Part shown: piece by piece, positions 24,654 through 36,488 of the stretch
Layout: the number at the start of each line of letters is the position of its first letter
Position numbering within the stretch: the first letter of the stretch is position 1
Assembly: GCF_002079305.1 (NCBI RefSeq)
Contig: NZ_CP015039.1
Span: 248,001-312,000 of the forward strand
DNA: 64,000 nucleotides
Reading direction: 5' to 3'
DNA from: Rhodovulum sp. P5
GTDB taxonomy: Bacteria; Pseudomonadota; Alphaproteobacteria; Rhodobacterales; Rhodobacteraceae
Made by a program: the position numbers and the translations under genes
Notes under the pieces: model-generated
Told to the model about the DNA's origin: nothing
Seen by the model: only the letters and a program-made list of their open reading frames with translations
The model's database searches: none

Positions 24654-26546
24654 TCAGCCCACTGTCGGCCCCGCATCGCAGCCCCGCCCCGCGGCGCGCA
24701 TGATCGCAGCCACGCGCCCGAGACCGGGGTCGTTTGCGATTTCGGCAGGTCCCTTGCCCAGCCGCCTGCGCCAGTTCGGGTGGCTGTCGACGGTGCCGGG
24801 CAGGTTGGGCTGGTCGGCAAGGCCCAGCACATCCTCGGCCTGCACGGCCACCAACCGGGCGGGCGACTGCGCCAATAGCGCGTGCATCGCATCGGCGCCC
24901 GTGTCCCCAGCGTGCCCGGCAAGGGCCGCAACGTCCCGTCCGCGCGCGTCCTGCATCGCCGCGGCGCTGGCGACCTCGATATGGCCAAGCCGGACGTGCC
25001 AGCCGATATCGGCCCCGGCCGTCCATCCGGCGAAGGGCGGCAGGTCATGGGTGCCGAAACTGGCCAGCACCGCCTCGGGCCAATGCCCCGTATCGGGGGA
25101 GAACATCGCAAGGCGACAGCCCATGATCCCCGCCCCCGCAAGCGCTGCCTGCAGGCCGTCGGGCACCACGCCCAGATCCTCGCCCACCAAGGCGGCGCCG
25201 GCACCGGCGGCCTCGATCCGGGCGACGGCCAAGAGCGCCTCCCGCGGCATCGCGACATAGGCGCCGGGGCCGTCCTGCGGCACCCAGAAGGCGCGGTCGA
25301 ACCCGAGAATATGGTCGATCCTCAGAAGCCCCGCGAATTTCAGTTGTGCGCGCAAGGTCTCTGCCAGCGGCCGGAACCCGCGTGCGGCCAAGGCTGCGGG
25401 GATCATCGGCGCCAGGTTCCACGCCTGCCCCTGCGGCGCGAAGGCATCGGGCGGCGCGCCAAGCGAGACGCCCTGCGCAAAAAGCCCCGGGTCGGCCCAT
25501 GTCTCCGCCCCTGCGGGATGGGTGCCCACGGCGAGATCAAGGTAGAGCCCCTGTGCCATGCCCACAGCGCGCCCGGCCTCTGCCACCGCGGCCAGTTGCG
25601 CCTCGGCCCGGAATTGCAGCCAGGCGTGGAAGGCAACGTCTTGTAGATGCTCTGCCGCAAAACGGGCGACGGCCGCAGAGTCGGGGGAGTGCAGATCGGC
25701 GGGCCAGTCGGTCCAGTAGGGGCCGTGGCGATCCGCCAGTGCCTGATGGATCGCGAAGCGCTGCAAGTCTGGCCCACCGGCCTTCCGAAACGCGTCCAGC
25801 GCCACGGCGTCCTCGGGTGTCAGCGCCGCGAAGGCCGCCCTCAGGCAGGCCAGCCGCGCCGCGACGGCGGGTGGATACTCCACCAGTTCAGCCCCCGGCA
25901 CGCGCCCCTCCCCCGCACAGGCGATATGCGCCACGCTGAACCGGCGGCGGCTGGAGGGCGAATAGGGGCTGATCGCGCCGGGGTCGGTCGGAAACCCCGC
26001 GTGGATCGGATTTATCCCGACGAACCCGGCGCCTTGCGCGCCGATACCGGACACCACGGCCCGCAGGTCGTCATAATCGCCCAAGCCCCCCGTCGCGGCA
26101 TCGCGCAGGCCATAAAGCGGCAGGGTCACCCCCCAGCCACGGGACGGCAGCGGCAGCGATGCGGGGGCAGCCAAAAGCGTGGTCTCATGCCCCGCCATGG
26201 TCAGGCGATGCAGCCCAAGCGGCAGGGGCGGCAGGGCAAGGTCCTCCCCTGCCCGTCCCTCGGCGACGCTGCCGTCCTCCAGTTCCAGTCGCCAGTCGTC
26301 ACCCGTCTTGGGGGCAAGCCGCGGCGCTGTTCCGGCCTCGATCACCAGCCAGTCCGGCAGGGGCCGGGCCGCCTCGGCGGCCTTCATGGCCTCCAACGTC
26401 TCGGCCGGTGGTGCGTCGGCCAAGCCCATCGCGGACAAGAGGCACCGGGTGACCTCTGGTGTGGTTTCGTGCCATGCGCCCGTCAGGTCGCGATAGCCCG
26501 GCAGGATCCCGGCATGCCGCGACAGCGCCGCCAGCGCATCGCTCAC
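24654..26546 (-). CDS. malQ: 4-alpha-glucanotransferase (amylomaltase)
   Basis: A 630-residue GH77 enzyme that transfers malto-oligosaccharide chains, recycling short glucans released during glycogen breakdown. Active-site motifs are LLRIDHILGFDRAFWVP (nucleophile Asp), GEDLGVVPDGL (acid/base Glu) and ASFGTHDLPPFAGW. The first 140 residues form the N-terminal domain seen in MalQ of E. coli type. It overlaps glgX by 4 nt and is the last gene of the glycogen operon. Confidence 0.93.
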   Translation of the reverse strand: MSDALAALSRHAGILPGYRDLTGAWHETTPEVTRCLLSAMGLADAPPAETLEAMKAAEAARPLPDWLVIEAGTAPRLAPKTGDDWRLELEDGSVAEGRAGEDLALPPLPLGLHRLTMAGHETTLLAAPASLPLPSRGWGVTLPLYGLRDAATGGLGDYDDLRAVVSGIGAQGAGFVGINPIHAGFPTDPGAISPYSPSSRRRFSVAHIACAGEGRVPGAELVEYPPAVAARLACLRAAFAALTPEDAVALDAFRKAGGPDLQRFAIHQALADRHGPYWTDWPADLHSPDSAAVARFAAEHLQDVAFHAWLQFRAEAQLAAVAEAGRAVGMAQGLYLDLAVGTHPAGAETWADPGLFAQGVSLGAPPDAFAPQGQAWNLAPMIPAALAARGFRPLAETLRAQLKFAGLLRIDHILGFDRAFWVPQDGPGAYVAMPREALLAVARIEAAGAGAALVGEDLGVVPDGLQAALAGAGIMGCRLAMFSPDTGHWPEAVLASFGTHDLPPFAGWTAGADIGWHVRLGHIEVASAAAMQDARGRDVAALAGHAGDTGADAMHALLAQSPARLVAVQAEDVLGLADQPNLPGTVDSHPNWRRRLGKGPAEIANDPGLGRVAAIMRAAGRGCDAGPTVG

Positions 26547-28633
26547 AGAACATGCTCCAGCACCAGAACGGCAACGGCGTGGGCGGGCATTTCAAGGTGG
26601 TCGGCCACCGGGATCGGCGGCTGACCGGGGCGCGATGTCTCGACATGCAGGCTCCATCCCTGCCCGGCGGGCGCCTCGGGGATGACCACCGTTGTTGCCT
26701 CGCCCGCGTTGAACACGGCGAACAGGGCATATTCCAGCGCACCATAGGCCGGCGTGCCAGAGGCCGTGCGCAACTCCACCGTCAGCAGGCGCAGATCCGG
26801 GTCTTCCCAATCGGCGCGACGCATAGGGTTGCCGTCGGCGCGCCGCCAGAACAGATCCTCGATATGGTCGATGGCCCGTTCGCGGGAATGCAGGAACATC
26901 TGCTGACGCAGGATCGGATGTTCCCGGCGGAAGGCGATCATCTCGGCGGTGAAGGCCAGAAATGCATCATCCACCGCCTGCCAGTCGATCCACGAGGTCG
27001 CGTTATCCTGGCAATAGGCGTTGTTGTTGCCCTGCTGCGAATTGCCCAACTCGTCACCGGCAAGGATCATCGGCGTCCCCTGGCTGAGCAGCAGCGTAGC
27101 CATCATGTTGCGCCGCCGCTGCGCCCGGGCCGCCCGGATCGCGCTGTCGGTGGTCGGCCCCTCGACCCCCATGTTGTCGGAGTAATTGGCGTTGTGACCG
27201 TCGCGCCCGCCCTCGCCATTGGCGTCGTTATGCTTTTGGTTGTAGCTGACGACATCGGTCAGCGTGAACCCGTCATGGGCGGTCAGGAAATTGACCGAAC
27301 TGGTCGCGGGACGCCCCGAATGGTCGAATTGCGGGGCAGAGCCCACCAACCGCCCGGCCAGATCGGGCACACGGCCCGGTTCTTCCCGCCAGAACCGGCG
27401 CACACCGTCCCGGAACCTGTCATTCCATTCCAGAAACGGCGCGGGGAACGCCCCAAGCTGATACCCGCCGGGGCCGATATCCCAAGGCTCCGCGATCAGT
27501 TTGACGCGGGACAGGACCGGGTCCTGCCGCACGGCCTGAAAGAACGCGGCCCGCTGGTCAAAGCCCGCCTGGGTGCGCCCCAGCGTGGCGGCCAGATCGA
27601 AGCGGAAGCCGTCCACATGCATCACCTCCACCCAATAGCGCAGGCTGTCCATGATCAGCCGCAGCACCATCGGATGACCGGCATTGACCGTGTTTCCGGT
27701 GCCGGTGTCGTTGATGTAGTAACGCCGGTCCTCGGGCAGCAGGCGGTAATAGCTGGCATTGTCCAGCCCGCGGAAGGACAGCGTCGGGCCGAATTCGTTG
27801 CCCTCGCAGGTATGGTTGTAGACCACGTCGAGGATCACCTCGATCCCCGCGGCGTGCAGCCGCGAAACCATTCGCTGGAACTCGGCAATATCGCCGGTTT
27901 CCATATAGCGCGGCTCTGGCGCGAAGAAGCCGAGCGTCTGGTAGCCCCAGTAGTTGGTCAGCCCCTTTTCAACAAGGAACCGGTCGTTCAGGAACGCCTG
28001 CACCGGCAAAAGCTCGATCGCGGTGATGCCCAGCCGGTCGTAATGTTCCAGCATCGGGTCAGAGGCGAGCGCGCGGAAGGTGCCGGGCGACGGCACGCGC
28101 GGGTGCCGGGCGGTCAGACCCTTTACATGCGCCTCGTAGATCACGGTGTCGGTCAGCGCGGTGTCGGGCGCCCTGTCGTCCCCCCAGTCAAAGCTTGGGG
28201 CCACGACCACGGCGCGCGGCATGTAGGGCGCGCTGTCGCGCCGGTCAAAGCTGAGATCCTGCCGCGGCGTGTCGACCTCGTACCCCATCAGCGCATCATG
28301 CCAGACCGGATGGCCGGTCAGACGGCGGGCATAGGGATCAAGCAACAGCTTGTTGGGGTTGAAGCGGTGCCCCTGGTCGGGCCGGTAGGGGCCATAGGCG
28401 CGCAGCCCGTAATGCTGCCCGGGCACCAGCCCCTCGACATAACCGTGCCAGACATGGTGGGTGCGCTCGGGGAAATCGAGCCGGGCAACCTCCTCGCCCG
28501 TCCTGTCGTCGAACAGGCACAGCACCATGCGGCTTGCGTTTTCGGAAAAGACGGCAAAGTTGACGCCGTCGCCGTCGAAACTGGCACCCAGCGGATCGGG
28601 CCGCCCGGCGGTCATCATCGTGGGGATCGTCAT
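26543..28633 (-). CDS. glgX: Glycogen debranching enzyme
   Basis: A 696-residue GH13 isoamylase-type enzyme cleaving alpha-1,6 branches of phosphorylase-limit glycogen. CBM48 domain at the N-terminus (ASFDGDGVNFAVFSENA), catalytic barrel with VYEAHVKGLT-type motif, DVVYNHTCEGNE, VDGFRFDLAATLGR (nucleophile), LIAEPWDIGPGGYQ (acid) and LTAHDGFTLTDVVSY. Overlaps glgA and malQ by 4 nt each. Length and motifs are complete. Confidence 0.95.
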   Translation of the reverse strand: MTIPTMMTAGRPDPLGASFDGDGVNFAVFSENASRMVLCLFDDRTGEEVARLDFPERTHHVWHGYVEGLVPGQHYGLRAYGPYRPDQGHRFNPNKLLLDPYARRLTGHPVWHDALMGYEVDTPRQDLSFDRRDSAPYMPRAVVVAPSFDWGDDRAPDTALTDTVIYEAHVKGLTARHPRVPSPGTFRALASDPMLEHYDRLGITAIELLPVQAFLNDRFLVEKGLTNYWGYQTLGFFAPEPRYMETGDIAEFQRMVSRLHAAGIEVILDVVYNHTCEGNEFGPTLSFRGLDNASYYRLLPEDRRYYINDTGTGNTVNAGHPMVLRLIMDSLRYWVEVMHVDGFRFDLAATLGRTQAGFDQRAAFFQAVRQDPVLSRVKLIAEPWDIGPGGYQLGAFPAPFLEWNDRFRDGVRRFWREEPGRVPDLAGRLVGSAPQFDHSGRPATSSVNFLTAHDGFTLTDVVSYNQKHNDANGEGGRDGHNANYSDNMGVEGPTTDSAIRAARAQRRRNMMATLLLSQGTPMILAGDELGNSQQGNNNAYCQDNATSWIDWQAVDDAFLAFTAEMIAFRREHPILRQQMFLHSRERAIDHIEDLFWRRADGNPMRRADWEDPDLRLLTVELRTASGTPAYGALEYALFAVFNAGEATTVVIPEAPAGQGWSLHVETSRPGQPPIPVADHLEMPAHAVAVLVLEHVL

Positions 28634-30057
28634 GTTGCGGGCAGAATCCCCCGGTAAAGCGCGGCATACTCGGCCGCGGACTGGGCCCAGCCGAACGGGG
28701 CCCGCATGCCGTTGCGCTGAAGCTGCGCGTAGATTTTCGGTTGGTAATAAAGATCGCAGAACCGGTCGAGGGCCGCCGAAAGCGCCCCGGCCGAAACGGG
28801 CGCGAACTGCACGCCGGTAGCCACACCGGCATTCAGCGCCGCGGGGTTGGCGTCGATCACCGTATCGGCCAGCCCGCCGGTCCGGGCGACCACGGGCACG
28901 GTGCCGTATCTCAGCCCGTAAAGCTGCGTCAGGCCGCAGGGTTCGAACCGCGACGGCACGATGATCCCGTCGCCGCCCGCCATCATCCGGTGCGAGAGCG
29001 GTTCGTCATAGCCGATGCGCACCGCGACCTCGGGGTGGTTGTCGGCGGCCCGTAGCCAAGCCGCCTCCAGCCCTGCATCGCCGGACCCCAGCATCGCCAG
29101 ACGCCCGCCCCGGGCCAGAAGCGTCGGCATCGCCTGCAACAGCAGGTCGAGCCCCTTTTGCGCCGTCATCCGCGAGACAACGATGCAAAGCGGCCCGTCG
29201 CCCTGCGGCAGGCCCATCTCCTCGACCAGGGCCTTCTTCGCCTTGATCTTGCCGCGAGGCTGTTTGAACGGGGAAATATGGGGGTCGGTCGCAGGGTCCC
29301 AGACCGTTTCGTCAATGCCGTTCAGCACGCCCACAAGGTCCCCCCCGCGGGAGCGGATCACGCCATCAAGCCCCTCACCGAAATCGGGGGTCGTCAATTC
29401 GCGGGCATAGGTCGGGCTGACGGTGGTCACCTTCCACGCATAGACCAGCCCGGCCTTGAGCGCGGAGATCTGGCCGTAGAACTCCATCCCGTCGGGCTGA
29501 AACGCCCAGACCGGCAGGGCAAGCGCCGACAGCCGATCCGCCGGCGTGATGCCCCGAAAGGCGATGTTGTGCACGGTCATCACCGTTGGGCGGTCCACCC
29601 CGCGGGCCTTCAAATAGACCGGCGTCAGCCCGGCCTGCCAGTCGTGGCAATGAACCACATCGGGTTGCCAGTCGCCGGCCCCCTCTGCCCCGATCTGCGC
29701 GCCCATCCACGAAAGCGCGGCAAAGCGGACATCGTTGTCGGGCCAGTCCTTGCCGACGAGATCGACATAAGGCCCGCCATCGCGGTTATAGAGATGCGGC
29801 GCATCGAGGATATAGACCGACAGCCCGCCTGCCTGCCCGGCCAACACCTGTGCCGGCCCGCCGAACAGGTCGGGCGCATCCCAGACCGTTTCGGTCGCAC
29901 GCACCGCCGACAGAACCGCCGGGTAGCCCGGCAGCAGGACGCGCATGTCGACATCCTCCGTAGCCAGCGCGCCGGGCAAGGCGCCCACCACATCGGCCAG
30001 ACCGCCGGTCTTGACCAGCGGCACGCATTCGGAGGCGACCGACAGGACGCGGATCAT
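28630..30057 (-). CDS. glgA: Glycogen synthase (ADP-glucose)
   Basis: A 475-residue GT5 glucosyltransferase extending alpha-1,4 chains. It has the N-terminal [19 protein letters not shown] with the ADP-glucose KTGGL motif, [19 protein letters not shown], and the C-terminal [18 protein letters not shown] and RTGGLADTV. The ATG at 30057 overlaps the glgC stop by 4 nt and matches the family start; the longer open frame lies inside glgC. Confidence 0.96.
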   Translation of the reverse strand: MIRVLSVASECVPLVKTGGLADVVGALPGALATEDVDMRVLLPGYPAVLSAVRATETVWDAPDLFGGPAQVLAGQAGGLSVYILDAPHLYNRDGGPYVDLVGKDWPDNDVRFAALSWMGAQIGAEGAGDWQPDVVHCHDWQAGLTPVYLKARGVDRPTVMTVHNIAFRGITPADRLSALALPVWAFQPDGMEFYGQISALKAGLVYAWKVTTVSPTYARELTTPDFGEGLDGVIRSRGGDLVGVLNGIDETVWDPATDPHISPFKQPRGKIKAKKALVEEMGLPQGDGPLCIVVSRMTAQKGLDLLLQAMPTLLARGGRLAMLGSGDAGLEAAWLRAADNHPEVAVRIGYDEPLSHRMMAGGDGIIVPSRFEPCGLTQLYGLRYGTVPVVARTGGLADTVIDANPAALNAGVATGVQFAPVSAGALSAALDRFCDLYYQPKIYAQLQRNGMRAPFGWAQSAAEYAALYRGILPAT

Positions 30058-31316
30058 CCGGCGGCCCTCCGGTCCAGCATCTTCTGGGTGATCAGGGTGA
30101 TCCCGTTGTCGCTTACGCGGAACCATTTGGCGTCTTCCTCCGGATCCTCGCCCACGACCAGACCTTGCGGAATGATCACGCCGCGGTCGATGACGACATT
30201 CTTCAGCCGGGCATGCCGCCCGACCTCCACGTAGGGCAGGACCACCGCATGATCGAGCACCGAGTAGGAGTTGGTGTGCACCTTGGTGAAAAGGAGCGAG
30301 TTGCGCACCTCTGTCCCCGAGATGATGCAGCCCCCCGACACCATGGACGACACGGCAGACCCGCGGCGGTCTTCCTCGTCATGGACGAATTTCGCGGGCG
30401 GCACCGATTCCGAATAGGTCCAGATCGGCCAGTTGGTGTCCCACAGGTTCAGGTCGGGCGTGAAGTCGGTCAGGTCGATATTGGCCTTCCAGAACGCATC
30501 CACCGTTCCGACGTCGCGCCAATAGGCGGGGGCGTCTTCGCGGTCCTTCACGCAGGAATCGGTGAAGCGGTGGGCCATCGCCTTGCCGGTCTTGACGATG
30601 TGGGGGATCAGGTCGCCGCCGAAATCGTGGCTGGAATTGGGGTCCTCGGCATCCCGGATCAGCAGATCGCGCAGGAATTTCCAGTCGAAGACGTAGATGC
30701 CCATCGAGGCCAGGCACATCGTCGGGTCGGACGGCATGGTCGGGGGATCGGCCGGCTTTTCGACGAAATCGGTGATCCGATCGGTTTCGTCCACGGCCAT
30801 CACGCCAAAGGCGCTCGCCTCCTCCTTTGCAACGGTCAGGCAGCCCACGGTCACGTCCGCGCCGTTTGCCACATGCTGGCGCAGCATGATCTCGTAATCC
30901 ATCTTGTAGATGTGGTCGCCCGCCAGGATCAGGACGTAGTCGACGCCGTAGCTGTCGACGATGTCGATATTCTGGGTCACCGCATCGGCCGTGCCCAGAT
31001 ACCATTTGTTCTCTGCCACCCGCTGCGATGCGGGCAGGATGTCGAGATATTCGTTCCGCTCCGCGCGGAAGAAGTTCCAGCCGCGCTGGCAATGGCGGAT
31101 CAGGCTGTGGGCCTTGTATTGCGTCGCCACCGCCATCTTGCGGATGCCGGAATTCAGCGCGTTGGACAGGGCGAAATCGACGATCCGGGTCTTGCCGCCG
31201 AAATAGACCGCGGGCTTTGCGCGGCTGTCCGTCAATTCCCTAAGCCGGCTGCCCCTACCACCTGCAAGCACGAATGCCATGCTGCGGCTGGACAGCCGAC
31301 TGTAACGCATTTCCAT
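30054..31316 (-). CDS. glgC: Glucose-1-phosphate adenylyltransferase
   Basis: A 420-residue ADP-glucose pyrophosphorylase, the committed and allosterically controlled step of glycogen synthesis. Nucleotidyltransferase motifs are [46 protein letters not shown] and [11 protein letters not shown] left-handed beta-helix C-terminus follows ([22 protein letters not shown]). The ATG at 31316 has GGGGGAG upstream. It begins 18 bases after glgB. Confidence 0.96.
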   Translation of the reverse strand: MEMRYSRLSSRSMAFVLAGGRGSRLRELTDSRAKPAVYFGGKTRIVDFALSNALNSGIRKMAVATQYKAHSLIRHCQRGWNFFRAERNEYLDILPASQRVAENKWYLGTADAVTQNIDIVDSYGVDYVLILAGDHIYKMDYEIMLRQHVANGADVTVGCLTVAKEEASAFGVMAVDETDRITDFVEKPADPPTMPSDPTMCLASMGIYVFDWKFLRDLLIRDAEDPNSSHDFGGDLIPHIVKTGKAMAHRFTDSCVKDREDAPAYWRDVGTVDAFWKANIDLTDFTPDLNLWDTNWPIWTYSESVPPAKFVHDEEDRRGSAVSSMVSGGCIISGTEVRNSLLFTKVHTNSYSVLDHAVVLPYVEVGRHARLKNVVIDRGVIIPQGLVVGEDPEEDAKWFRVSDNGITLITQKMLDRRAAG

Positions 31317-31334
31317 GAGAACTCCCCCTCTCGA

Positions 31335-33545
31335 TCACGCCTCCTCCGGCATGAGATAAAGCACCGAAAGCGGCGGAAGCGTCACCTCGGCCGACGCGGG
31401 CATGGCCTGATGCGGGGTATCCGTGGCCGTGATGCCCCCCATATTGCCGCGATTGCCACCGCCATAGATCGCAGCATCGGTATTCAGCGTCTCGCGCCAG
31501 CGCCCGGCCCGCGGCAGGCCAAGGCGATAGCCGGGCCGTTCGACAGGGGTCAGGTTGGCGATGACGACCACCGGCGGATCGTCCGGCCCGCCCTTGCGCT
31601 GCCAGGCATAGACCGAGATGTCGCCGGCATTGGCCTCGATCCACTGAAAGCCGTCGCCCTCGCAATCCTTGACATGGAGCGCGGGTGTGGCCCGGTAGAA
31701 GGTGTTCAGATCGCGCACCAGCCGCTGAACCCCGGCATGCCACTGGGCGCCCAGAACGCCCCAGTCCAACTGCCCGGCCGCGTCCCATTCGGCGCGCTGG
31801 GCGAATTCCTGCCCCATGAACAGAAGCTTCTTGCCCGGATGGCCCCACATGAAGCCGTAATAGGCGCGCAGGTTGGCGAACTGCTCCCAATCGGGGCCGG
31901 GCATCTTCGACAGCATGCTGCCCTTGCCGTGCACGACCTCGTCATGGCTGATCGGCAGGATGAAGTTTTCCGAAAACGCGTAAAGCAGCCCGAAGGTCAA
32001 CTGGTGGTGGTGGAACTTCCGGTGGACCGGTTCACGCGCGAAATAGTCGAGCGTGTCGTTCATCCAGCCCATGTTCCATTTGTAACCGAAGCCAAGGCCC
32101 CCGGTATCCACGGGCTGTGACACGCCGGGGAAAGACGTGCTTTCCTCGGCCACGGTCATGATCCCCGGCACCTCGCCATAGGTGACCGTGTTCATGGTCT
32201 GCAGCATGGCGATGGCTTCAAGGTTTTCGCGCCCGCCGTGGCGGTTGGGAATCCACTCCCCTTCCTTCCGGGAATAGTCGCGGTAGAGCATCGAGGCCAC
32301 GGCATCCACGCGCAGCCCGTCGATATGGTATTCCTCCAGCCAGAAGAGCGCGTTGGAGTAGAGGAAGTTCGCAACCTCGGTCCGGCCGTAATTGTAGATC
32401 AGCGTGTTCCAGTCGTGGTGGAACCCCTCGCGCGGGTCGGCATGTTCGTAAAGCGCGGTGCCGTCAAACTGGCCCAGCCCGTGCGCATCGGTCGGGAAAT
32501 GCGCTGGCACCCAGTCAAGGATCACGCCCAGCCCCTTGCGGTGGGCCGCGTCGATCAGGTCGCGGAATTCGTGCGGCGGCCCGTGGCGGATCGTGGGCGC
32601 AAACAACCCCACCGGCTGATAGCCCCATGAGCCGTCGAACGGGTGTTCGGAAAGCGGCAGAAACTCGATATGCGTGAAGCCCATGTCAGCGACATAGTCG
32701 ACCAACTCCTCTGCCGCTTCCTTATAGGATAGCGGGCGGTTGCCCTCTTGCGCGATGCGCTTCCAGCTTCCCAGATGCACCTCGTAGACCGAGATCGGCG
32801 CGGTGCGGGCGTTGCACCCCGTGCGGCTGTCCATCCAGTCGGTGTCATGCCAGCCATAGCCGGAGATATCGCGCACCACGCTCGCCGTCCTCGGCGGATG
32901 TTCGGCGCCGAAACCCACCGGGTCAGCCTTCAGCGGCAGGACATTGCCGCCCTGCCCCAGGATCTCGTACTTGTAGCACTCACCCTCGACGATGCCGGGC
33001 AGGAACAACTCCCACACGCCGGTGGTGCCCCGCCGCCGCATCGGATGGCGCCGCCCGTCCCAGTTGTTGAACGGACCGACGACCGATACACGCAGCGCGT
33101 TCGGCGCCCAGACGGCGAAATGGGTGCCCTGCACCCCCTCATGCGTCAGGGTATGGGCACCCAGAACCTGCCACAGACGGCGATGGGTGCCTTCGCCCAG
33201 AAGGTATTCGTCCATCTCGCCGATGACCGGGCCAAAGCGGTAGGGATCTTCGAAATCCCAGGACGTGCCAGCGCCATCGGTCGCTGACAGCGTATAGGCC
33301 CCCTGCCCCGGAACCGGACCCGAAAACAGGTCCGGCGCGTCGGCATGGCGCGTCAGGGCGATACACTCCTTGCCGACGACCGCGTGCAGCGCTGCCAGCC
33401 CGGGCAGAAACGCCACCACATGGCGCACACCTTCCAAGACATGCGGCCCCAGAACCGCAAACGGGTCGTCATGGGTGCCCTCCTGCAGACGCCGCGCATC
33501 AGAGGGAGACGGAAAGGCCGTTTGGGTCGTCGGGGTCGCTGTCAT
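31335..33545 (-). CDS. glgB: 1,4-alpha-glucan branching enzyme
   Basis: A 736-residue GH13 enzyme introducing alpha-1,6 branches. N-terminal extra domain, CBM48 ([18 protein letters not shown]), then the barrel with [30 protein letters not shown] (nucleophile), [12 protein letters not shown] (acid) and [13 protein letters not shown], and the C-terminal all-beta domain. It starts 4 bases after glgP. The four-domain form matches E. coli GlgB in size. Confidence 0.96.
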   Translation of the reverse strand: MTATPTTQTAFPSPSDARRLQEGTHDDPFAVLGPHVLEGVRHVVAFLPGLAALHAVVGKECIALTRHADAPDLFSGPVPGQGAYTLSATDGAGTSWDFEDPYRFGPVIGEMDEYLLGEGTHRRLWQVLGAHTLTHEGVQGTHFAVWAPNALRVSVVGPFNNWDGRRHPMRRRGTTGVWELFLPGIVEGECYKYEILGQGGNVLPLKADPVGFGAEHPPRTASVVRDISGYGWHDTDWMDSRTGCNARTAPISVYEVHLGSWKRIAQEGNRPLSYKEAAEELVDYVADMGFTHIEFLPLSEHPFDGSWGYQPVGLFAPTIRHGPPHEFRDLIDAAHRKGLGVILDWVPAHFPTDAHGLGQFDGTALYEHADPREGFHHDWNTLIYNYGRTEVANFLYSNALFWLEEYHIDGLRVDAVASMLYRDYSRKEGEWIPNRHGGRENLEAIAMLQTMNTVTYGEVPGIMTVAEESTSFPGVSQPVDTGGLGFGYKWNMGWMNDTLDYFAREPVHRKFHHHQLTFGLLYAFSENFILPISHDEVVHGKGSMLSKMPGPDWEQFANLRAYYGFMWGHPGKKLLFMGQEFAQRAEWDAAGQLDWGVLGAQWHAGVQRLVRDLNTFYRATPALHVKDCEGDGFQWIEANAGDISVYAWQRKGGPDDPPVVVIANLTPVERPGYRLGLPRAGRWRETLNTDAAIYGGGNRGNMGGITATDTPHQAMPASAEVTLPPLSVLYLMPEEA

Positions 33546-33549
33546 GCCG

Positions 33550-35970
33550 CTAGCCTAGGCGGGCAGCCGAGGATTGCAACGGAGCTTGTGTCTCAGGTTC
33601 GGGCAAGGGGTCGATGTTCCAGACATCCGCCATATAGCCGCGGATCGTCCTGTCAGAGGAGAACCACCCCGACCGCGCCGTGTTGCAGGCCGCCATCCGA
33701 CGCCAGGCGTCCGGATCGGCAAAGGCGGCATCGACACGGCGCTGGGCATCCCAGTAGGCCGTGAAGTCCGAACAGACGAGGAAATAGTCATGCCCGGTCA
33801 GGTTCGCGACCACGCCGCGGAACCGGTGCCGGTCACGCGGCGAAAAGACGCCCTGCGAGATTGCCTTGAGCGCGTCGGCAAGCCGCGGGTCGGCGGCGAT
33901 GGCTTTGCGCGCGTGATCCTCGATCTCGCGGCGGGCCACGACCTCATCCGCGGTCATGCCGAACAGGAAGAAGTTGCGCGCGCCCACCCGTTCGCGGATT
34001 TCCACATTGGCGCCGTCCAGCGTGCCGATGGTCAGCGCCCCGTTCAGGGCGAATTTCATGTTGCCGGTGCCCGAGGCCTCTTTGCCCGCGGTCGAGATCT
34101 GCTCGCTGAGGTCGGAGGCCGGGATCAGGCGTTCGGCAAGGCTGACATTATAGTTCGGCAGGAACACGACTTTGAGGTACCGGTTGGTGTCGGGGTCGTT
34201 GTTGATCAGCGCGGCCACGTCGTTGATCAGGCGGATGATCTCTTTCGCGAAGACATAGCCCGGCGCGGCCTTGCCTGCGAAGATCTTCACCCGCGGGACC
34301 CAGTTGCCGTTGGGGTTGGCCTTGATGTCCTGCCAGAGCGCGATGGCCTCAAGGATGTTCAGATGCTGGCGCTTGTATTCGTGGATGCGCTTGATCTGGA
34401 CGTCGAACATCGCCTCGGGGTCGACCTTGACGTCATGGGCGGTCGCCAGCCAGTTCGACAGGTCCACCTTGTTGTCGCGCTTGGCCGCGGCATAGGTGTC
34501 AAGGAAGGCCGGGTCGGTCAGGCTCGGCTCCAGCTTCTCAAGCTGTTCGAGATCGTCAACCCAGCCCTCGCCGATGGTGGCGGTGATCAGGCGGCTGAGC
34601 CGCGGATTGGCCGACAACACCCAGCGACGCGGCGTGACGCCGTTGGTCTCGTTCACGATGCGGTCGGGATGCAGGCGGTGAAGCTCGGCAAAGACGGTCT
34701 GCTTCATCAGTTCGGTATGCAGCGCCGACACGCCGTTGACCTTGTGCGCCATAACGAAGGCCAGTTCGCCCATCTTGACCTCGCCGTTTTCGCGCAGGGT
34801 CACCTTGCGGTCGGGCTGCTTGACGGCATGGGCGGCATCGATCCGCTCGATCAGTTGCATGTGGCGCGGCAGAAGACGGGTCATCAGGTCCTCTGACCAG
34901 CGTTCCAGCGCCTCGGGCATCAGGGTGTGGTTGGTGTAGGACAGACAGCCGCGCGCGGTCACGATGGCCTCGTCCAGCGGCATGCCGTTCTCGTCATGCA
35001 GAAGCCGCACCAGTTCCGGCCCGGCAATCGCGGGGTGGGTGTCGTTCAACTGGATCGCGGCCTTTTTCGGCAGATCGGCCAGGGCGCCGCCTTCCAGTTT
35101 CAGACGGCGCAGGATGTCGCGCAAGGACGCGGCGGTGAAGAAATACTCCTGCTTCAGCCGCAGTTCCTTGCCCTGTTCGGTGGTGTCGTCGGGGTAAAGG
35201 ACCCGGCTGATCGTGCGGGCCAGCGCCTCCCCCTCCGCCGCGGCGGCGTATTCACCACGGTTGAAGCGTTCGAGGTCGAAGCCCTGCACCGGCTGCGCCG
35301 ACCACAGGCGCAGCGTGTTCGCCCAGCGGCCATTCCAGCCGATGATCGGCGTGTCGAAGGCCGCGGCGATGACCGCCTGTTCGCCATGCCAGACGGATTT
35401 GCCGTTTTCCTCGACCACCTCGCCGCCGAAGGACATGCGGAACTGAACGTCGCGGCGCTGAAACTCCCAGGCGTGGTACTGGTTCAGCCAGTCTTCGGCG
35501 GTTTCGATCTGCCGCCCGTCGACGAAGGACTGGCGGAACAGCCCGTGTTCATAGCGGATGCCATAGCCCACGGCAGGACAGCCGATGGTCGACATCGATT
35601 CCATGAAACAGGCAGCCAGCCGGCCAAGGCCGCCATTGCCGAGGGCCGCATCCGGTTCGTCCAGCAGGACAGCCTCTGGCGAGAGACCCAGGTCCTTCAG
35701 CGCGGTGCAGGCCTGTTCGTTCAGGCGCAGGTTGACGATGGCGTCCTCCAGCAGGCGGCCGATCAGGAATTCCATCGACAGGTAGTAGACCCGCTTGGCC
35801 TTGGCCTTGCGCGTTGCATTGGCCGCGGCGAACCAGCGGTCCATCAGCCGGTCGCGCACCGCCAGCGACAGCGCGATGCGCCAGTCCTGAAGGGTTGCGT
35901 GCTCCGTATCGGTGCCAAGTTCGTAGGTCAGATGACGCATGATCGCGTCGCGCATGTCAGCGGCGGTCAA
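33550..35970 (-). CDS. glgP: Glycogen phosphorylase
   Basis: An 806-residue GT35 enzyme releasing glucose-1-phosphate from glycogen. It has [15 protein letters not shown] near the N-terminus, [22 protein letters not shown], and the PLP lysine region [19 protein letters not shown] followed by DGANVEI. TTG 35970 is preferred because GGAGG lies 6 bases upstream; ATG 35955 is the alternative. It is the first gene of the six-gene glycogen operon, so degradation and synthesis genes share a promoter. Confidence 0.95.
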   Translation of the reverse strand: MTAADMRDAIMRHLTYELGTDTEHATLQDWRIALSLAVRDRLMDRWFAAANATRKAKAKRVYYLSMEFLIGRLLEDAIVNLRLNEQACTALKDLGLSPEAVLLDEPDAALGNGGLGRLAACFMESMSTIGCPAVGYGIRYEHGLFRQSFVDGRQIETAEDWLNQYHAWEFQRRDVQFRMSFGGEVVEENGKSVWHGEQAVIAAAFDTPIIGWNGRWANTLRLWSAQPVQGFDLERFNRGEYAAAAEGEALARTISRVLYPDDTTEQGKELRLKQEYFFTAASLRDILRRLKLEGGALADLPKKAAIQLNDTHPAIAGPELVRLLHDENGMPLDEAIVTARGCLSYTNHTLMPEALERWSEDLMTRLLPRHMQLIERIDAAHAVKQPDRKVTLRENGEVKMGELAFVMAHKVNGVSALHTELMKQTVFAELHRLHPDRIVNETNGVTPRRWVLSANPRLSRLITATIGEGWVDDLEQLEKLEPSLTDPAFLDTYAAAKRDNKVDLSNWLATAHDVKVDPEAMFDVQIKRIHEYKRQHLNILEAIALWQDIKANPNGNWVPRVKIFAGKAAPGYVFAKEIIRLINDVAALINNDPDTNRYLKVVFLPNYNVSLAERLIPASDLSEQISTAGKEASGTGNMKFALNGALTIGTLDGANVEIRERVGARNFFLFGMTADEVVARREIEDHARKAIAADPRLADALKAISQGVFSPRDRHRFRGVVANLTGHDYFLVCSDFTAYWDAQRRVDAAFADPDAWRRMAACNTARSGWFSSDRTIRGYMADVWNIDPLPEPETQAPLQSSAARLG

Positions 35971-36488
35971 GGAAGCCTCCGGATGTGGTCAGGATACGCC
36001 AGGCGCGTTGCCTGAGGTATGGGCGAAAAACCTGTCCGGCTTCAAGCGCAAGCTTCACATGTGTGAATTGGGGCCCGGTGCCGACACAGGTGGCCGGGAC
36101 CGGCGGTGCAATGGCGCGCGGCGTCGGGACCGGACGGGTCAGACAGCGACCAGACCCGCCGATCCAATGGCACAGTTTGAGGACTTGCCGGGTGAGATTG
36201 CCCGATGCTGGGCGCGAAAAACGCCGCGACCAAAGGGGCCGACCGCGGGTGCGTCGTCGCTCCGGTACGGTGCCCGCTGCTCCTTGGCACCTGCGGATAG
36301 TGTCCCCGTATCCGGCCCCGGTGCGGCGGGCCACCCGTTTCGCAGTGATGGTAATTCAGGCGATTTTCAGAACTGCGCGGCATCCGCAGGCAGGACGATG
36401 AAACGCCGCAGCCCGATGCGCGGGAACGTCGCAGCCGCCGCAGACGAATCAGGCGCCCCGGCGCGCGGAAATCCTGTGCCGGCCTTTT
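35971..36488. other. Glycogen operon upstream region without a supported gene
   Basis: 518 bases between glgP and the YibQ-like gene, both on the minus strand. Short open frames here have no recognisable domain or ribosome site. The first 100 bases before glgP contain an inverted repeat (36054-36067) and a weak TTGAAG-N17-CCATAC promoter-like pair on the minus strand at about 36044-36016. In the rest I recognise nothing. Confidence 0.55.
36054..36067. promoter_or_regulatory. Inverted repeat, possible operator of the glycogen operon
   Basis: TTCACA-TG-TGTGAA, two perfect 6-base arms, 84 bases upstream of the glgP start and just upstream of the weak promoter-like hexamers. It resembles a small dimer site for a LacI- or CRP-type regulator, but no cognate regulator gene is in the window. 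Confidence 0.35.

Noticed and set aside
26459..28657. 732-codon plus-strand open frame opposite glgX
   Set aside because: Antisense shadow of a clear GH13 enzyme.
30165..32120. 651-codon plus-strand open frame opposite glgC and glgB
   Set aside because: Antisense shadow; both genes beneath it are complete and conserved.
35957..36401. Open frames on both strands before glgP
   Set aside because: Low-complexity products, no ribosome site; the segment looks like regulatory or spacer DNA.
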